Origin: Gloeobacter violaceus PCC 7421
Lineage (GTDB): Bacteria; Cyanobacteriota; Cyanobacteriia; Gloeobacterales; Gloeobacteraceae
Direction of reading: 5' to 3'
NCBI RefSeq assembly: GCF_000011385.1
Contig: NC_005125.1
Span: 558,001-622,000, forward strand
DNA length: 64,000 nt
The translations under genes were made by a program, and so were the position numbers. This document shows positions 25,105 to 34,692 of this stretch, in pieces. Position 1 is the stretch's first letter. Every line of letters begins with the position of its first letter. Below the pieces are notes generated by a model. It saw only the letters and a program-made list of their open reading frames with translations, had not been told where the DNA came from and searched no databases.

Positions 25105-25929
25105 ATGCAATCTCTGGTGCTCTCTCCCCATCCGGCGCTTGCTCCCTTTGTGACCGGCTACTGGTTCGTAGAGGATCTCGCCGACGCAAACCAGGGACGA
25201 CCGATCCGCACGACACCCCACGCCAATGCCGTGTTGACCGTCCATTTCGGACGGCCCAATGCCGATGAGTCGGGGGTGGCAGTGCCCATGGTCTCGCTTT
25301 TGGGAGTGCAAAGTCGCGCTCGGACCTGGCACTCGGGGGAGGGCTGCTATTTCGTCATGGTCATGCTGAGCGTGCCAGGGCTCGCTCGCCTGTTCCCTCA
25401 GACCGGCACGGACAGTCGCAACAACTGGCTGGATGTCGGAGCGCTGCTGGGCGGGAGAGTGACGAACTACCTGAGCGACGATCTCATCGGCGCCTGGCAG
25501 CCGGATAGAGTCACCCGTCGCCTGGATGCCTGGCTTTTGGGCCGTCTCGCTTCGAGGGGGCCGGTGGCGGAGTTCGAGCGGTTCGAGGGGGCGTGGCGCA
25601 CACTCAGACGCACCGCGCGTATCGACGCAGCGTCGGCGGCAGTGGGGGTGTCGCCCCGCCAACTTGAACGGTGGTTTCAACTGCACATCGGCCAGTCCCC
25701 GAAGCAGCTCATCTGTCAGGAACGGGTGATTGCGAGCCTGCACGCCACCCAGACGGGCACAGGCGATCCGCTCGCAGGTTTTAGCGACCAGGCCCACCAG
25801 ATCCGCTCCTGGCGGCGCTACCTGGGGACGACGCCCGGCCACTACACCCAGACACCCACCTCAGAGATCGCCCAGCACTTTTCCGGAGATTCCCACTTCG
25901 CTTCTGTGGGTCTTGCCCACTATCTGTGA
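25105..25929 (+). CDS. AraC-family transcriptional regulator
   Basis: A 274-residue regulator. The N-terminal 165 residues form a ligand-sensing domain of the DUF6597 style (LVLSPHPALAPFVTGYWFVE). The C-terminal AraC HTH (about 170-260) contains IDAASAAVGVSPRQLERWF and GFSDQAHQIRSWRRYLGTTP with the two helix-turn-helix units. It lies 91 bases upstream of a dienelactone hydrolase gene on the same strand and may control it. The inducer is unknown. Confidence 0.85.
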   Translation: MQSLVLSPHPALAPFVTGYWFVEDLADANQGRPIRTTPHANAVLTVHFGRPNADESGVAVPMVSLLGVQSRARTWHSGEGCYFVMVMLSVPGLARLFPQTGTDSRNNWLDVGALLGGRVTNYLSDDLIGAWQPDRVTRRLDAWLLGRLASRGPVAEFERFEGAWRTLRRTARIDAASAAVGVSPRQLERWFQLHIGQSPKQLICQERVIASLHATQTGTGDPLAGFSDQAHQIRSWRRYLGTTPGHYTQTPTSEIAQHFSGDSHFASVGLAHYL

Positions 25930-26020
25930 TGTGGAGGCCGCAGGCGGGTCGCATTCGTTCAATACGTCCGGGCCAAGTACACATAGGCTGGTCGCATTGC
26001 ACAGTGAAAGGCAGGCCACC

Positions 26021-26773
26021 ATGGCAGTTCAGACATCTGCAGGCATTTACGCCGAATTTTTGGACTATGCAGCCGACGAGGTCCTGTGTGAGGCTTACGT
26101 AGCCCATGACGGCACGGACGGCTCAAAGCACCCTTGCGTCATCGTTGCCCACGATTGGAGTGGACAGAACGCATCGATACGCACAGCGACGGAACAATTT
26201 GTGTCCTATGGATACCTCGGCTTCGCCCTCGATGTGTACGGAAAGGGCGTGCGCGGCGGTGAAACCGACGACAACTCCGCACTGATGGCCCCATTGATGC
26301 AGGATCGAGCCCTGCTGCGCCGCCGCCTGCTCGCGGCGGTTGCGGCGGCGAAACGCCATCCCCTGGTGGACCCCGATCGCATCGCAGTGGTGGGTTACTG
26401 TTTCGGCGGGTTGTGCGCCCTCGATGTGGCGCGCAGTGCCACCCCGGACGTGCCGGGGGTCGTGAGCATCCACGGTGTGCTTCAACCGCCACGGATCGGC
26501 GTGCAGGCGTCGATCCGAGCCAAGGTGCTCATCTTGCACGGTTGGGAGGACCCGATGGCGCCACCCGCCGATGTCCTCGCAGTCGCGCAAGAGTTGACCG
26601 AAGCGGGTGCGGATTGGCAAATCCATGCTTACGGTCACGCCATGCACTCCTTCAGCTGGCCTCTGGCAAACAGGCCTGAGGTCGGAATCGCGTACAATTC
26701 CTCTGCCCATAAGCGATCCACGATCGCGTTGCAGAAATTCCTTGAAGAGATTTTCAAGGCGGTAGTATCGTAA
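26021..26773 (+). CDS. Dienelactone hydrolase family protein
   Basis: A 250-residue alpha/beta hydrolase. The nucleophile elbow VVGYCFGGLCALD holds a cysteine, as in dienelactone hydrolases; LILHGWEDPMAPP supplies the acid and HAMHSFSWP the histidine, so the triad is complete. No signal peptide is seen, indicating a cytosolic enzyme. The start is ATG 26021 by alignment; the frame is open through the preceding gene. It follows an AraC regulator. The natural substrate cannot be inferred. Confidence 0.88.
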   Translation: MAVQTSAGIYAEFLDYAADEVLCEAYVAHDGTDGSKHPCVIVAHDWSGQNASIRTATEQFVSYGYLGFALDVYGKGVRGGETDDNSALMAPLMQDRALLRRRLLAAVAAAKRHPLVDPDRIAVVGYCFGGLCALDVARSATPDVPGVVSIHGVLQPPRIGVQASIRAKVLILHGWEDPMAPPADVLAVAQELTEAGADWQIHAYGHAMHSFSWPLANRPEVGIAYNSSAHKRSTIALQKFLEEIFKAVVS

Positions 26774-26860
26774 GTTCTACTCAGGAGTTCAGCCACCGAA
26801 ACACAGCTTGCAGGAGAGCCCGAACACCCAGTTCTCCAGGCGACACTTTCGGAAATGGAC

Positions 26861-27289
26861 TCATGGCCACCAATCGCCGAGAATATCCGCCAGCGCATAG
26901 GGGCATTGTTCCGGGAAAGCGTCGTCCGGTAGCTTCGTCTCCCGATTGGCATCCCGGCAGGCGCGGCGATAAGCTTTGTCGATCCATTCGGGGGTAAGCA
27001 ACTGACGCAGACTCGGCATGTCGTCGAGGGCGTCCTCGACGTTGCCCCGCTCCCGGATGATCGTCTCCTCCCAGGAAGTGGAGCGCTTCTCGGGCTGATA
27101 CTGCCATTTGAGCAGATGATGCAATATCAGTTTGAGGGAACTGATCAGTGCGCGCCGCTCCCGAGCAGCCAATTCCTCAATCTCCTCGCTTAAATGGTCA
27201 AGATCGAGTTCCGCAAGCCGACGCTGCCGCAGCAGTTCGGCCTGCCGGGTCGCCCAGGCGGCAAAGTCCTTGTCGTACAAGAAAGCCAC
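26861..27289 (-). CDS. DUF29 family protein
   Basis: A 142-residue helical protein. It has the DUF29 family pattern: LYDKDFAAWATRQAELLRQR near the N-terminus, LDHLSEEIEELAARERRALI, LKLILHHLLKWQYQPEKRS and a C-terminal segment with DAFPEQCPYALADILGDWWP. DUF29 is common in cyanobacteria and its function is unknown. The start is GTG 27289, with GGAG upstream; there is no ATG. The frame is open far upstream, but that region belongs to mnmA on the same strand. Confidence 0.88.
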   Translation of the reverse strand: MAFLYDKDFAAWATRQAELLRQRRLAELDLDHLSEEIEELAARERRALISSLKLILHHLLKWQYQPEKRSTSWEETIIRERGNVEDALDDMPSLRQLLTPEWIDKAYRRACRDANRETKLPDDAFPEQCPYALADILGDWWP

Positions 27290-27336
27290 GGTTGCGCTCC
27301 ACGTCTGGGACCATTGTGACAGGGCGAAGCCACAAA

Positions 27337-28410
27337 TTAGCTCCTGCCGCTCGCCAGAATGATCCCGCCGCCCAGCACCCGTTCGCCTGCGTACCAGACG
27401 GCGGCCTGGCCGGGGGAGATGGCGAACTGGGGCGCGTCGTCGAATGCGATACGCGCTCCGCGAGCGGGCAGAGGAATAATTGTCGCTTGTACGGGCTGGG
27501 AGCGGTAGCGCACCTGGACTTCGGCCTGGATGGGCGCCTCGGGTTCGGCCATCGAGACCCAGTTGACCTGACCCACCGTGCACTCGCAGGCCGTCGCCTC
27601 CTCGCGCGCTCCGACTACGACGCGGTTGTTGGCGGCATCGACGGCGACCACGTAGAGCGGATAAGGAGCGGCGACGCCAAGACCCCGGCGCTGGCCGACG
27701 GTGTAGTGGTGGGCGCCGTCGTGCTCGCCCAGAATCTTGCCGCTGGTATCGACGATCTCGCCGCGGCGGGTATCGATGTGGGCATTCAGGAAGTTGCGCA
27801 TCGAACCGGCCGCCTCCACCAGGCACAGATCCATGCTCTCGGGCTTGTGGGCGACGCTGAGGCCCAATTCGGCAGCCAGCGTGCGGGTCTGGTCCTTGGT
27901 CATCTCGCCCAGAGGAAAGACGGCACTGGCCAGCTGCTCCTGGCTCAGGTCGTAGAGAAAGTAAGACTGATCTTTTGTGCGATCGACAGCGCGCGCCAGC
28001 CAATGGCGACCCGTCTGGCCATCGAAGCCCGTGCGGGCGTAGTGGCCGGTGGCCACGGTGCCGATCCCCAGTTTGCGGCGGGCATACTCGAGCAGCAGGC
28101 CGAATTTGAGTTCTTTGTTGCAGCGCGAACAGGGAAGCGGTGTGATGCCTTCCCGATAGCCTTCCACCAGAAAATCGACGATCGTCTCTTCGAACTGTTG
28201 GCGGATATCGACGATGTGGTGGGGAATATCCAACTGTTCGCACACGCGCGCGGCATCTTTCATGCCGTCCGAGCAGCACGAACCTTTGCCGCGCATCAAC
28301 CAGAGGGTGACGCCGCAGACGCGGTAACCCTGCTTGCGCACAAGGGCAGCGGCTACGGAGCTATCGACACCTCCCGACAGGGCAGCGACAATCTTGGGAC
28401 TGGAAGTCAT
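27337..28410 (-). CDS. mnmA: tRNA-specific 2-thiouridylase
   Basis: A 357-residue ATP-pyrophosphatase that thiolates U34 of tRNA for Lys, Glu and Gln. It starts with the PP-loop [20 protein letters not shown]. The two catalytic cysteines are present in [14 protein letters not shown] and [17 protein letters not shown] and [15 protein letters not shown] are further family marks. The C-terminal substrate-binding domain is complete. ATG at 28410 by alignment. The gene lies 47 bases before DUF29 on the same strand. Confidence 0.95.
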
Positions 28411-28505
28411 GGATTGGAGATCCGGGTATTAGCTTCCAGTATGTCATTGCACCGAGTGGCTCTTGAAGGCTGCGACGCCACACGTTGCAGGATCACCTGA
28501 CGACA

Positions 28506-29234
28506 TCAGGTGACGCTAATCATCACTTCGGCCTCGCCGGGTTTTTCTGCCGATCCAGCCATTTCGCGGGTGACCAGCAGCTGTGAAACGACAGAACTAT
28601 AAAGTCCCGGCGGCACCTCCAGGCGGGCGACGGCGGTGCCTTTGGCGTCGGTTTTGAACTCGCCGCAGGTGAGCGGTTCGCCGTCGACGATCGCCCAGAG
28701 ATGGTAGGTCTGGCCGGGTGCCGAGGCGGGCAGGTTCTGGATGGCGACCAGGGCGGTGCGCCGGTCGAGATCCATGACGATGCTGCCGGAGGCGGCGGTG
28801 GTGGCCCCGGTGCCCCGCAGCGCAAACAGACGGGTATTGGGCTGCTGCAGCAGCTGCACCAGATCGGCAGTGGTGGAAAGCTCCTGGCGCAATCGCAGGC
28901 TGTCGAGGCCCAGGGCCAGCACCAGCCCCGCCGCAGCGGCGGCGGCGATGGGACGCCAGGGCACGACGGTCAACCGTGGGCGGGGGCGAGCCGCCTGGGA
29001 CGGGGCGGCATCCATGGCGGCGAGGATGGCCGATTCGAGCCCGGCGGGGGGCTCGGCCGCGACACCGTAAGGGAGCAAATCGCGCACGCGGCGCAACCTT
29101 TCGACCTCGGCGGCGGCTTCGGGATCGCGAGCGATGAGCGACTGAACAGTGCTTGCCTGCTCGGGATTGAGCTGATCGAGGACGTAATCGACCAGCAAAG
29201 CCTGGTGTTCTTCGGGCGGTTGTGGACCACTCAT
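28506..29234 (-). CDS. Anti-sigma factor of the RskA type
   Basis: A 242-residue membrane protein. The N-terminal cytoplasmic domain (about 1-90) has LVDYVLDQLNPEQASTVQSL followed by a helical segment. One membrane helix lies near residues 94-110 (PIAAAAAAGLVLALGL). The C-terminal extracytoplasmic RskA domain has TALVAIQNLPASAPGQTYHL and KGTAVARLEVPPG. Such proteins hold an ECF sigma factor inactive until cleaved. There is no sigma-factor gene next to it, in contrast to the usual pairing. Confidence 0.8.
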   Translation of the reverse strand: MSGPQPPEEHQALLVDYVLDQLNPEQASTVQSLIARDPEAAAEVERLRRVRDLLPYGVAAEPPAGLESAILAAMDAAPSQAARPRPRLTVVPWRPIAAAAAAGLVLALGLDSLRLRQELSTTADLVQLLQQPNTRLFALRGTGATTAASGSIVMDLDRRTALVAIQNLPASAPGQTYHLWAIVDGEPLTCGEFKTDAKGTAVARLEVPPGLYSSVVSQLLVTREMAGSAEKPGEAEVMISVT

Positions 29235-29361
29235 GACAGGGGGCTACTCGCTAAGGGGATGCCCGTCGCCCGCCCGGTCCGCCACAGGGTGACGGCGGAA
29301 GCCGGGGCGTTTGCCGGAGTATCTGTGCCCGGCGCGGCGAGACGGTTCGAAGGACATGTAC

Positions 29362-29745
29362 TCATTCTGTACGCCCCGGCCCGGAGGTTGGATCGTCCGG
29401 CGGCGGGGCGCCGGGCATTTTGCCATTCCCTTTGCGGTAGATGGCGCACAGGCGGCTGGGATTGCTGATACGCGCTTTGAACATGAAGTTGGGCGGCACG
29501 TTGATGAGCACGTAGTCGCTGGAGTGAAAGTATGGCTCAAACGCGCGGGCCATGCCGTGGGGCGTCTCGAAGCTGTAGGGCACCGGCTGGAAGACCAGTT
29601 CGGTAAAGGCCACCGACGCACAGTCGGCCGCCCGGCGAATCTGCCCGCGAAAAGCTTCGCCGTGCAACAGGGTGAACAGGGTTTGCTTCGCTTCGGGATC
29701 CAGTTCGAAGGTTCCGTCGAAGCACATCGGACGGATAGCGGCCAT
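29362..29745 (-). CDS. Hypothetical protein
   Basis: A 127-residue soluble protein of unknown function. Notable stretches are FELDPEAKQTLFTLLHGEAF near the N-terminus and YVLINVPPNFMFKARISNPS in the C-terminal third, ending in a proline-rich tail. The ATG at 29745 has a weak ribosome site. About 130 bases separate it from the anti-sigma gene on the same strand. The codon use supports a real gene, but I cannot assign a family. Confidence 0.6.
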   Translation of the reverse strand: MAAIRPMCFDGTFELDPEAKQTLFTLLHGEAFRGQIRRAADCASVAFTELVFQPVPYSFETPHGMARAFEPYFHSSDYVLINVPPNFMFKARISNPSRLCAIYRKGNGKMPGAPPPDDPTSGPGRTE

Positions 29746-29810
29746 GAATGCTTGGGCACTGCTGGGCTGACGACACCGTTATCTTGCCATCGCCCCACAC
29801 CCCGGGCCAA

Positions 29811-30608
29811 TCAGTGCGAGGAGCCCCGGCGCTGACGGGCCGCTTCAAATAACAGCAATGCGCCGCTGACAGCCACATTGAGCGATTCGACTCCGGGGGC
29901 GAGGGGAATGCCGACGCGCTCGGGGAGGCACCGGCGCAACGGCTCGCTGAGGCCCTGCCCTTCGCTGCCCAACACAAAGGCTGTGGGCCGACGCAGGTCG
30001 CACTCCCAGAGCGAACGGCCGGCCCCCGCGTCGGCGGCGAGCACCTGTACGCCCCGGCGCACCAGATCCGCAACGCACGCGGTCAAATCCGGGACGCTCA
30101 GCGGCGGCGAGCGAAACCACAGCCCGGCGCTCGCGCGCAGCACCTTCGGATGATCCGGGTCGACGCTGTCGGCGCTTAGCACCAAACCGTCGGCACCCAC
30201 CGCCGCGCAACTGCGCACCAGCGTGCCGACGTTGCCGGGATCTTGCAGCCGCTCGCCCAGAACCAACAGTGAAACGTCACGCTCCAGCAGCGGGCGCCAG
30301 GCATCAGCGCGGCGGCGCACAGCGGCAACGACCCCGCTTGGATGGACGGTATCGGCAAGCGCTTCGATAACGGCGGGTGCGACCGTCTCGTAGCGGCCGG
30401 CCCGGCCGCTCAGGGCGGTGTGCATTGCGGGGTGCTCCCCGACCCAGGCTTCGGTAGCGCAGACAAACTCCAGCTCCCAGCCGCCCGCGAGTGCCGCGGC
30501 CACCGGGTGGGTGCCTTCGACCAGAAACAGCCCCTGCGCCTGACGCTCTTTGGCGGCATGCAACTTGCGCAGTTGTTTAATCACAGGATTTTGCAGGCTC
30601 GTGAGCAT
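29811..30608 (-). CDS. SpoU/TrmH-family RNA 2'-O-methyltransferase
   Basis: A 265-residue protein. The N-terminal substrate-binding domain (LTSLQNPVIKQLRKLHAAKE, then GLFLVEGTHPVAAAL) precedes the SPOUT catalytic domain, which has LQDPGNVGTLVRSCAAVGAD, FVLGSEGQGLSEPL and VESLNVAVSGALLLFEAARQ (motifs 1-3). Members methylate ribose 2'-OH in rRNA or tRNA; the target here is not clear from the sequence. The frame is open to 31358 but only the part from ATG 30608 is conserved. Confidence 0.88.
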   Translation of the reverse strand: MLTSLQNPVIKQLRKLHAAKERQAQGLFLVEGTHPVAAALAGGWELEFVCATEAWVGEHPAMHTALSGRAGRYETVAPAVIEALADTVHPSGVVAAVRRRADAWRPLLERDVSLLVLGERLQDPGNVGTLVRSCAAVGADGLVLSADSVDPDHPKVLRASAGLWFRSPPLSVPDLTACVADLVRRGVQVLAADAGAGRSLWECDLRRPTAFVLGSEGQGLSEPLRRCLPERVGIPLAPGVESLNVAVSGALLLFEAARQRRGSSH

Positions 30609-30704
30609 CGAAGCGGCGGGCAGGGCGCTTCCACTGTACCGGCGGTGTAGGCGCAACGGTGCGCGCACCGCCGAAGATGGAAGTGGGGAGCGCAAGGGGG
30701 ACGC

Positions 30705-31307
30705 ATGCTCGAAAGAGTGATCGAGGTCGTCGGGACGCTGGGCTATCTGGGCATCGCGGCGCTGATGTTTCTGGAGACCGTCGTACCGCCCATTCCATCC
30801 GAGGCGATCATGCCCCTGGCCGGGGTTGCCGCGGCGCAGGGCAAGTTGAACCTGCTCGGCGTGGTGGTTTCTGGGACGATTGGGGCGTTGTTGGGTAATT
30901 TGCTCTGGTACTACCTGGGCAGGCGGATTGGTCCCAAGCGGCTTGGCAGATGGGCGGATCGCTACGGCCGCTGGTTCGGCCTCTCGGCCCGGAGTGTGGA
31001 CACAGCCCAACTCTGGTTTGCCAGGTACGGAGCGGCAGCGGTGTTTTTGTGCCGTATGGTGCCGGGCATTCGTACCTGGATCTCGCTGCCGGCCGGGGCC
31101 GCCGGGATGTCCCTGGTGCCGTTCTTGCTCTGTTCGGCCCTTGGAACCCTGCTGTGGACGGCGCTTTTGGCCTGGACAGGGCTGCTGCTTGAAAATAACT
31201 ACCGGCTGGCGGAGCAGCAGTTGGGTCCCCTCTCCGCTGTGGCCTTTGGGGGCCTTCTCTTTTTGATCGTGCTCTGGAAGTTTCGCCGCAAAAACTCCGC
31301 CCCCTGA
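30705..31307 (+). CDS. DedA family membrane protein
   Basis: A 200-residue polytopic membrane protein. It has the DedA/VTT signatures: FLETVVPPIPSEAIMPLAGV near residue 23, GNLLWYYLGRRIG, and FLCRMVPGIRTWISLPAGAA with the conserved R..P..R......G pattern. DedA proteins are transporters or scramblases that keep undecaprenyl phosphate and other lipids balanced and support membrane potential. The ATG at 30705 sits in a short gap divergent from the methyltransferase. Confidence 0.9.
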   Translation: MLERVIEVVGTLGYLGIAALMFLETVVPPIPSEAIMPLAGVAAAQGKLNLLGVVVSGTIGALLGNLLWYYLGRRIGPKRLGRWADRYGRWFGLSARSVDTAQLWFARYGAAAVFLCRMVPGIRTWISLPAGAAGMSLVPFLLCSALGTLLWTALLAWTGLLLENNYRLAEQQLGPLSAVAFGGLLFLIVLWKFRRKNSAP

Positions 31308-31326
31308 AATCGGGCGAACCGTTCGC

Positions 31327-34300
31327 TCAAGGTCCGACTGCTGCGGATTGCAGAGCAAAACTCTCGAAGACGACGGTCACATCTGGGGCGTTGCTGGTCA
31401 GGGCAAGAATGCCGGCCCGGGCGGTGGCGGCGTCGGCGAAGAACACCCCGGGGTTAGTCGGCTGGAACACCTGGGCAAAGGGGATGGGTGCCGCCGTATC
31501 GGAGTTGATCCGGTAGCTGGCGGTGATCTTGCCGGTGGCCGGGTCGCCCTGCAGGAATAGATCCAACGTGCGGATACCTGCCCAGTCGAGACCCTTGATC
31601 TGGGAGGCCTGTCCCCCGCCGACGCTAGTACGGACGCCGTTTTGCTCCTGGTAGAACTGCAGTCCTAAACCGCCGGTGCCGGAGGCGGAGTTGACGACCA
31701 CCAGTTTGACGTAGTTGTCCTGGTCGCGACCTACGAAGATACCTCCCTGCTGGTAGGCGGTGGTCAGGTTCGTAGGCGGTCCCTGAAGCCGGGCACTGAC
31801 GGTGAAAGGCCGGGTGGCATCCAGGGCCGCCTGCAGGCCGTTTTTGAGGGTATTCGGGCCGGGGCCGCCCTGGGTGGCCGTCAGCACCAGTGTGCCCGCC
31901 GCCCTGTCGAGATTGATGCGGGCCGGGTCGTACTGGTTGGCGGCCGCGTTCGGCTGCACCGAGGTGAAGCCTGTGCCCTCGCCGTCTTTGTCCACCACCG
32001 TCCCCACCGCCGCCGAGGCAAAGTCCAGGTTCAGCTGACCAGGCAGCGGGTGCTCGATCGCAAAGCTCTCGAAGCGAAAGACAGTATCGGGCCCGCTGCC
32101 GGTGAAAGCGAGAATGCCGGCGCGGGCGGACGCGTCGTCGGCAAAAAACGGCGCGGGCGTGGTGGGCTGGAAGACCCCAGGCATCGCTGTCGGCGCGGTC
32201 GCATCGCTGTTGATTCGGTAGCTTGCGGCGATTTTGCCGCCGTCCGGGTCGCCCTGCAAAAATAGATCGAGCGTCTGGATGCCGGCCCAGTCGAGGTTTT
32301 TGACCTCGGCGACATTGAGGAGTTTGCCGTTTTGCTCCTGTTGCAACAGCAGGGAGAGACCGGCGGCACCGTTGTGAACGATGACCAATCGGACGTGGTT
32401 GTTCTGGTCGGGACCGAAGAACACGCCGCCCTGCTGGAATGCGGCGCTCAGCGACGTGAACGGACCGCGCAATCGGGCGCTGACGGTGAAAGGCCGGGTA
32501 GCGTCAAGAACCGCCTGCAGGCCGTTTTTTAGAGTGTTGGCGGCAAGCCCTCCCCGGGTGGCCGTCAGCGCCAGCGTGCCTGCCGCCCTGTCGAGATCGA
32601 TGCGGGCCGGGTCGTACTGGTTGGCGGCCGCGTTCGGCTGCACCGAGGTGAAGCCTGTGCCCTCGCCGTCTTTGTCCACCACCGTCCCCGCCGCCGAGGC
32701 AAAGTCCAGGCGCAAGCCGTCCACGGCGGCGGCAGGATACAAGTTGAGGCAATCGCTGTCTTGCAAGCCGGAAGCGTCGCCGGCTCTCAAGCAAAGCTCC
32801 AGATAGGCCGGATCCCCGTCCTCGCCATGCACAACCGGGGTAAAACTGCCGCTCGTGCCGCTGGTGGGCGGCAAGAGATCGAAGTGGACATGCTCGTTGT
32901 GGTGCTGGTAAAGCTCCCACTGGAGGCGATCACCTGTCAGGGTGCCCTCCTCCGGGTCGCTTGCTTCGCCTGTGAAGTACACAGTCTGCCCATCCGCGTA
33001 GGTCGAACCGTTCGCCGGGGTGGTGATTCGCGCGGCAGGAGGGCGGTTGCCGACACTGATGGCGATCGTGGCTGTCGCTGCGCTCCCCTGGGCATCGGTC
33101 ACCGTTAAGGTGGCGCTGTAGGTGCCGTCGGCGGTGTAGGTGTGCACCGGGTTGGGGTCGGTGGAGGAGGTGCCATCGGCAAATTGCCAGGAGTAGAGCA
33201 ACGGCCCGCCGTCGGCGTCGCTGCTGCCGCCGCTGCTGAAAGATACCGCAAGGGGAGCCAGGCCCGAGGTGGGGGTGGCGCCCACTCTGGCGAGAGGCGG
33301 GGTGTTGCCGCCGGCTACGTAGCGGATGCGGCGGATCTCGGAATTGTCGGAACCGTTGAAGATGACAAAGTACAGATTGGTATCCGGTCCCTGGACGATC
33401 TGAACGGGACCACCGGCGGGGGACAGGTCGCTTGCGAAGTCCTGTACGCTCGCGCTGCCGTCGGCAGCGAACGCCAGGTACTTGATCCAGTCGTTGTTGT
33501 AATCGCCAATGAACATCGCCCCCTGGTAGGAGGCTGGGTAGGCGATGCCCTGATAGAAAGGACCGGCGAGAACCGCCGCCCCCTTGCCGTTGTGGGGATA
33601 GGCGTAAAGCGGTGCCTGCACCGCCGAGGCTTCCTGGGCATAAAGGGCCGAGCAGGCATCTTTGGTGGCTGTGCTGTCACGGTATTTTGCCTGCGGCTCG
33701 CTCACCCCGCCGTCGCGCCCTTCGTAGCAAGGCCAACCAAAATTTTTGCCCCGGCCGCTGTTGATTTCCTCCCAGTTTGTCCAGCCCACATCGGCGATGA
33801 ACGGTTCGTTGGTCTGGGGGTGGATCGAGAAGCGAAAGGGATTGCGCAGCCCGTAGTTATAGACTTTCGAGCGATTGTGGGTCGGATCGCCGTCGAAAAA
33901 TGGATTGTCTGCGTAGCCGTCGCCGGTGAGCGGGTTGATGCGCAGGATTTTGCCCGCGAAACTGTCCAGGTTTAGTACGCGCAGCTTTTGGGTATCGACC
34001 GTCAGCGAGGAGCCGTCGCCGTTGCCGACGTACAGCGAGCCGTCGATGCCGAAGGTGACCGTGCCGATCGTGTGGAAGTAATGATCGGAAGGCAAACAGT
34101 CATCGACGAACAGACCGGCTTGCTCACACGACGAGGGCCCAAAGTTGCTCGCCGGATCGCCGATGTGCTCGAAGGTGCTGTTCTTGCCCAACAGCACCAC
34201 GGCAGAACCGGGCAAAGCGACGTTGAGATTGTTCGGATCGGCGCTGACGCGCAGCAGTCGGCTCACTCTGGCCCCGGTGCCATTGGATACCACACCGGGC

Positions 34301-34692
34301 GGATCGTAGGTGTAAAGCAAATAGACGTAAGGCTTGGCCGGAAACTCGGGGTGCACGGCAATGCCAAGCAGCCCCCGGTCGTAGTAATCGTTGACCTCGG
34401 CCGAAATGTCGATAAAGTCGGTGCCCAGCAGGACGCCCTTATCGACAACGCGGACGTGCCCATCCTTGATGGCGATGAACATCTTCGTGCCATCCGGTGT
34501 CCAGGCAATCGTCGTCGGCTTCGAAATGCCCGTCACCACCGTTTCGCTGACAAAACCCGCCGGCAGGGTGGGGTCCGCCCAGGCTGCGGTGCCGAACCAC
34601 AGGCACAATAGCCACACCAGGGTGGTGAGCGTTCCGATAAAGTGAATCGGGCGGATTTGAACCGATGGAAGGGAAAATACGTTCATATTCAT
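31327..34692 (-). CDS. Secreted PQQ-type sugar dehydrogenase with PKD domain and duplicated C-terminal module
   Basis: A 1121-residue exported protein. A signal peptide (about 15-38, ending AAWA) is followed by a GSDH/sorbosone-dehydrogenase beta-propeller (about 40-455) with PTTIAWTPDGTKMFIAIKDG, GRGLLGIAVHPEF-type sequence, GLRNPFRFSIHPQTNEPFIA and DVGWTNWEEINSGRGKNFGW. A PKD domain (about 465-550; YSWQFADGTSSTDPNPVHTY) follows, then a short Ig-like region, and two tandem copies of a module of about 220 residues (about 658-880 and 885-1121) with FASAAGTVVDKDGEGTGFTS. PQQ binding is not proven by motif. The ATG at 34692 has GAGAGAAG in front; a second ATG lies at 34686. Confidence 0.85.
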   Translation of the reverse strand: MNMNVFSLPSVQIRPIHFIGTLTTLVWLLCLWFGTAAWADPTLPAGFVSETVVTGISKPTTIAWTPDGTKMFIAIKDGHVRVVDKGVLLGTDFIDISAEVNDYYDRGLLGIAVHPEFPAKPYVYLLYTYDPPGVVSNGTGARVSRLLRVSADPNNLNVALPGSAVVLLGKNSTFEHIGDPASNFGPSSCEQAGLFVDDCLPSDHYFHTIGTVTFGIDGSLYVGNGDGSSLTVDTQKLRVLNLDSFAGKILRINPLTGDGYADNPFFDGDPTHNRSKVYNYGLRNPFRFSIHPQTNEPFIADVGWTNWEEINSGRGKNFGWPCYEGRDGGVSEPQAKYRDSTATKDACSALYAQEASAVQAPLYAYPHNGKGAAVLAGPFYQGIAYPASYQGAMFIGDYNNDWIKYLAFAADGSASVQDFASDLSPAGGPVQIVQGPDTNLYFVIFNGSDNSEIRRIRYVAGGNTPPLARVGATPTSGLAPLAVSFSSGGSSDADGGPLLYSWQFADGTSSTDPNPVHTYTADGTYSATLTVTDAQGSAATATIAISVGNRPPAARITTPANGSTYADGQTVYFTGEASDPEEGTLTGDRLQWELYQHHNEHVHFDLLPPTSGTSGSFTPVVHGEDGDPAYLELCLRAGDASGLQDSDCLNLYPAAAVDGLRLDFASAAGTVVDKDGEGTGFTSVQPNAAANQYDPARIDLDRAAGTLALTATRGGLAANTLKNGLQAVLDATRPFTVSARLRGPFTSLSAAFQQGGVFFGPDQNNHVRLVIVHNGAAGLSLLLQQEQNGKLLNVAEVKNLDWAGIQTLDLFLQGDPDGGKIAASYRINSDATAPTAMPGVFQPTTPAPFFADDASARAGILAFTGSGPDTVFRFESFAIEHPLPGQLNLDFASAAVGTVVDKDGEGTGFTSVQPNAAANQYDPARINLDRAAGTLVLTATQGGPGPNTLKNGLQAALDATRPFTVSARLQGPPTNLTTAYQQGGIFVGRDQDNYVKLVVVNSASGTGGLGLQFYQEQNGVRTSVGGGQASQIKGLDWAGIRTLDLFLQGDPATGKITASYRINSDTAAPIPFAQVFQPTNPGVFFADAATARAGILALTSNAPDVTVVFESFALQSAAVGP
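31892..32029 (-). repeat. Intragenic direct repeat, copy in the second C-terminal module
   Basis: About 138 bases nearly identical to 32576-32710, differing by a 3-base indel and a few substitutions. It encodes the start of the second module, with VVDKDGEGTGFTSVQPNAAA and NQYDPARINLDRAAG. Confidence 0.9.
32576..32710 (-). repeat. Intragenic direct repeat, copy in the first C-terminal module
   Basis: About 135 bases matching 31892-32029 almost exactly, encoding the start of the first module. The near identity at DNA level, while the rest of the two modules has diverged, points to a local gene conversion or strong constraint. Confidence 0.9.

Noticed and set aside
27290-28279. N-terminal extension of the DUF29 frame
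   Set aside because: It overlaps mnmA in another frame; the DUF29 domain begins at GTG 27289 with a ribosome site.
30609-31358. N-terminal extension of the SpoU methyltransferase frame
   Set aside because: It runs through the divergent dedA gene; the conserved protein starts at 30608.
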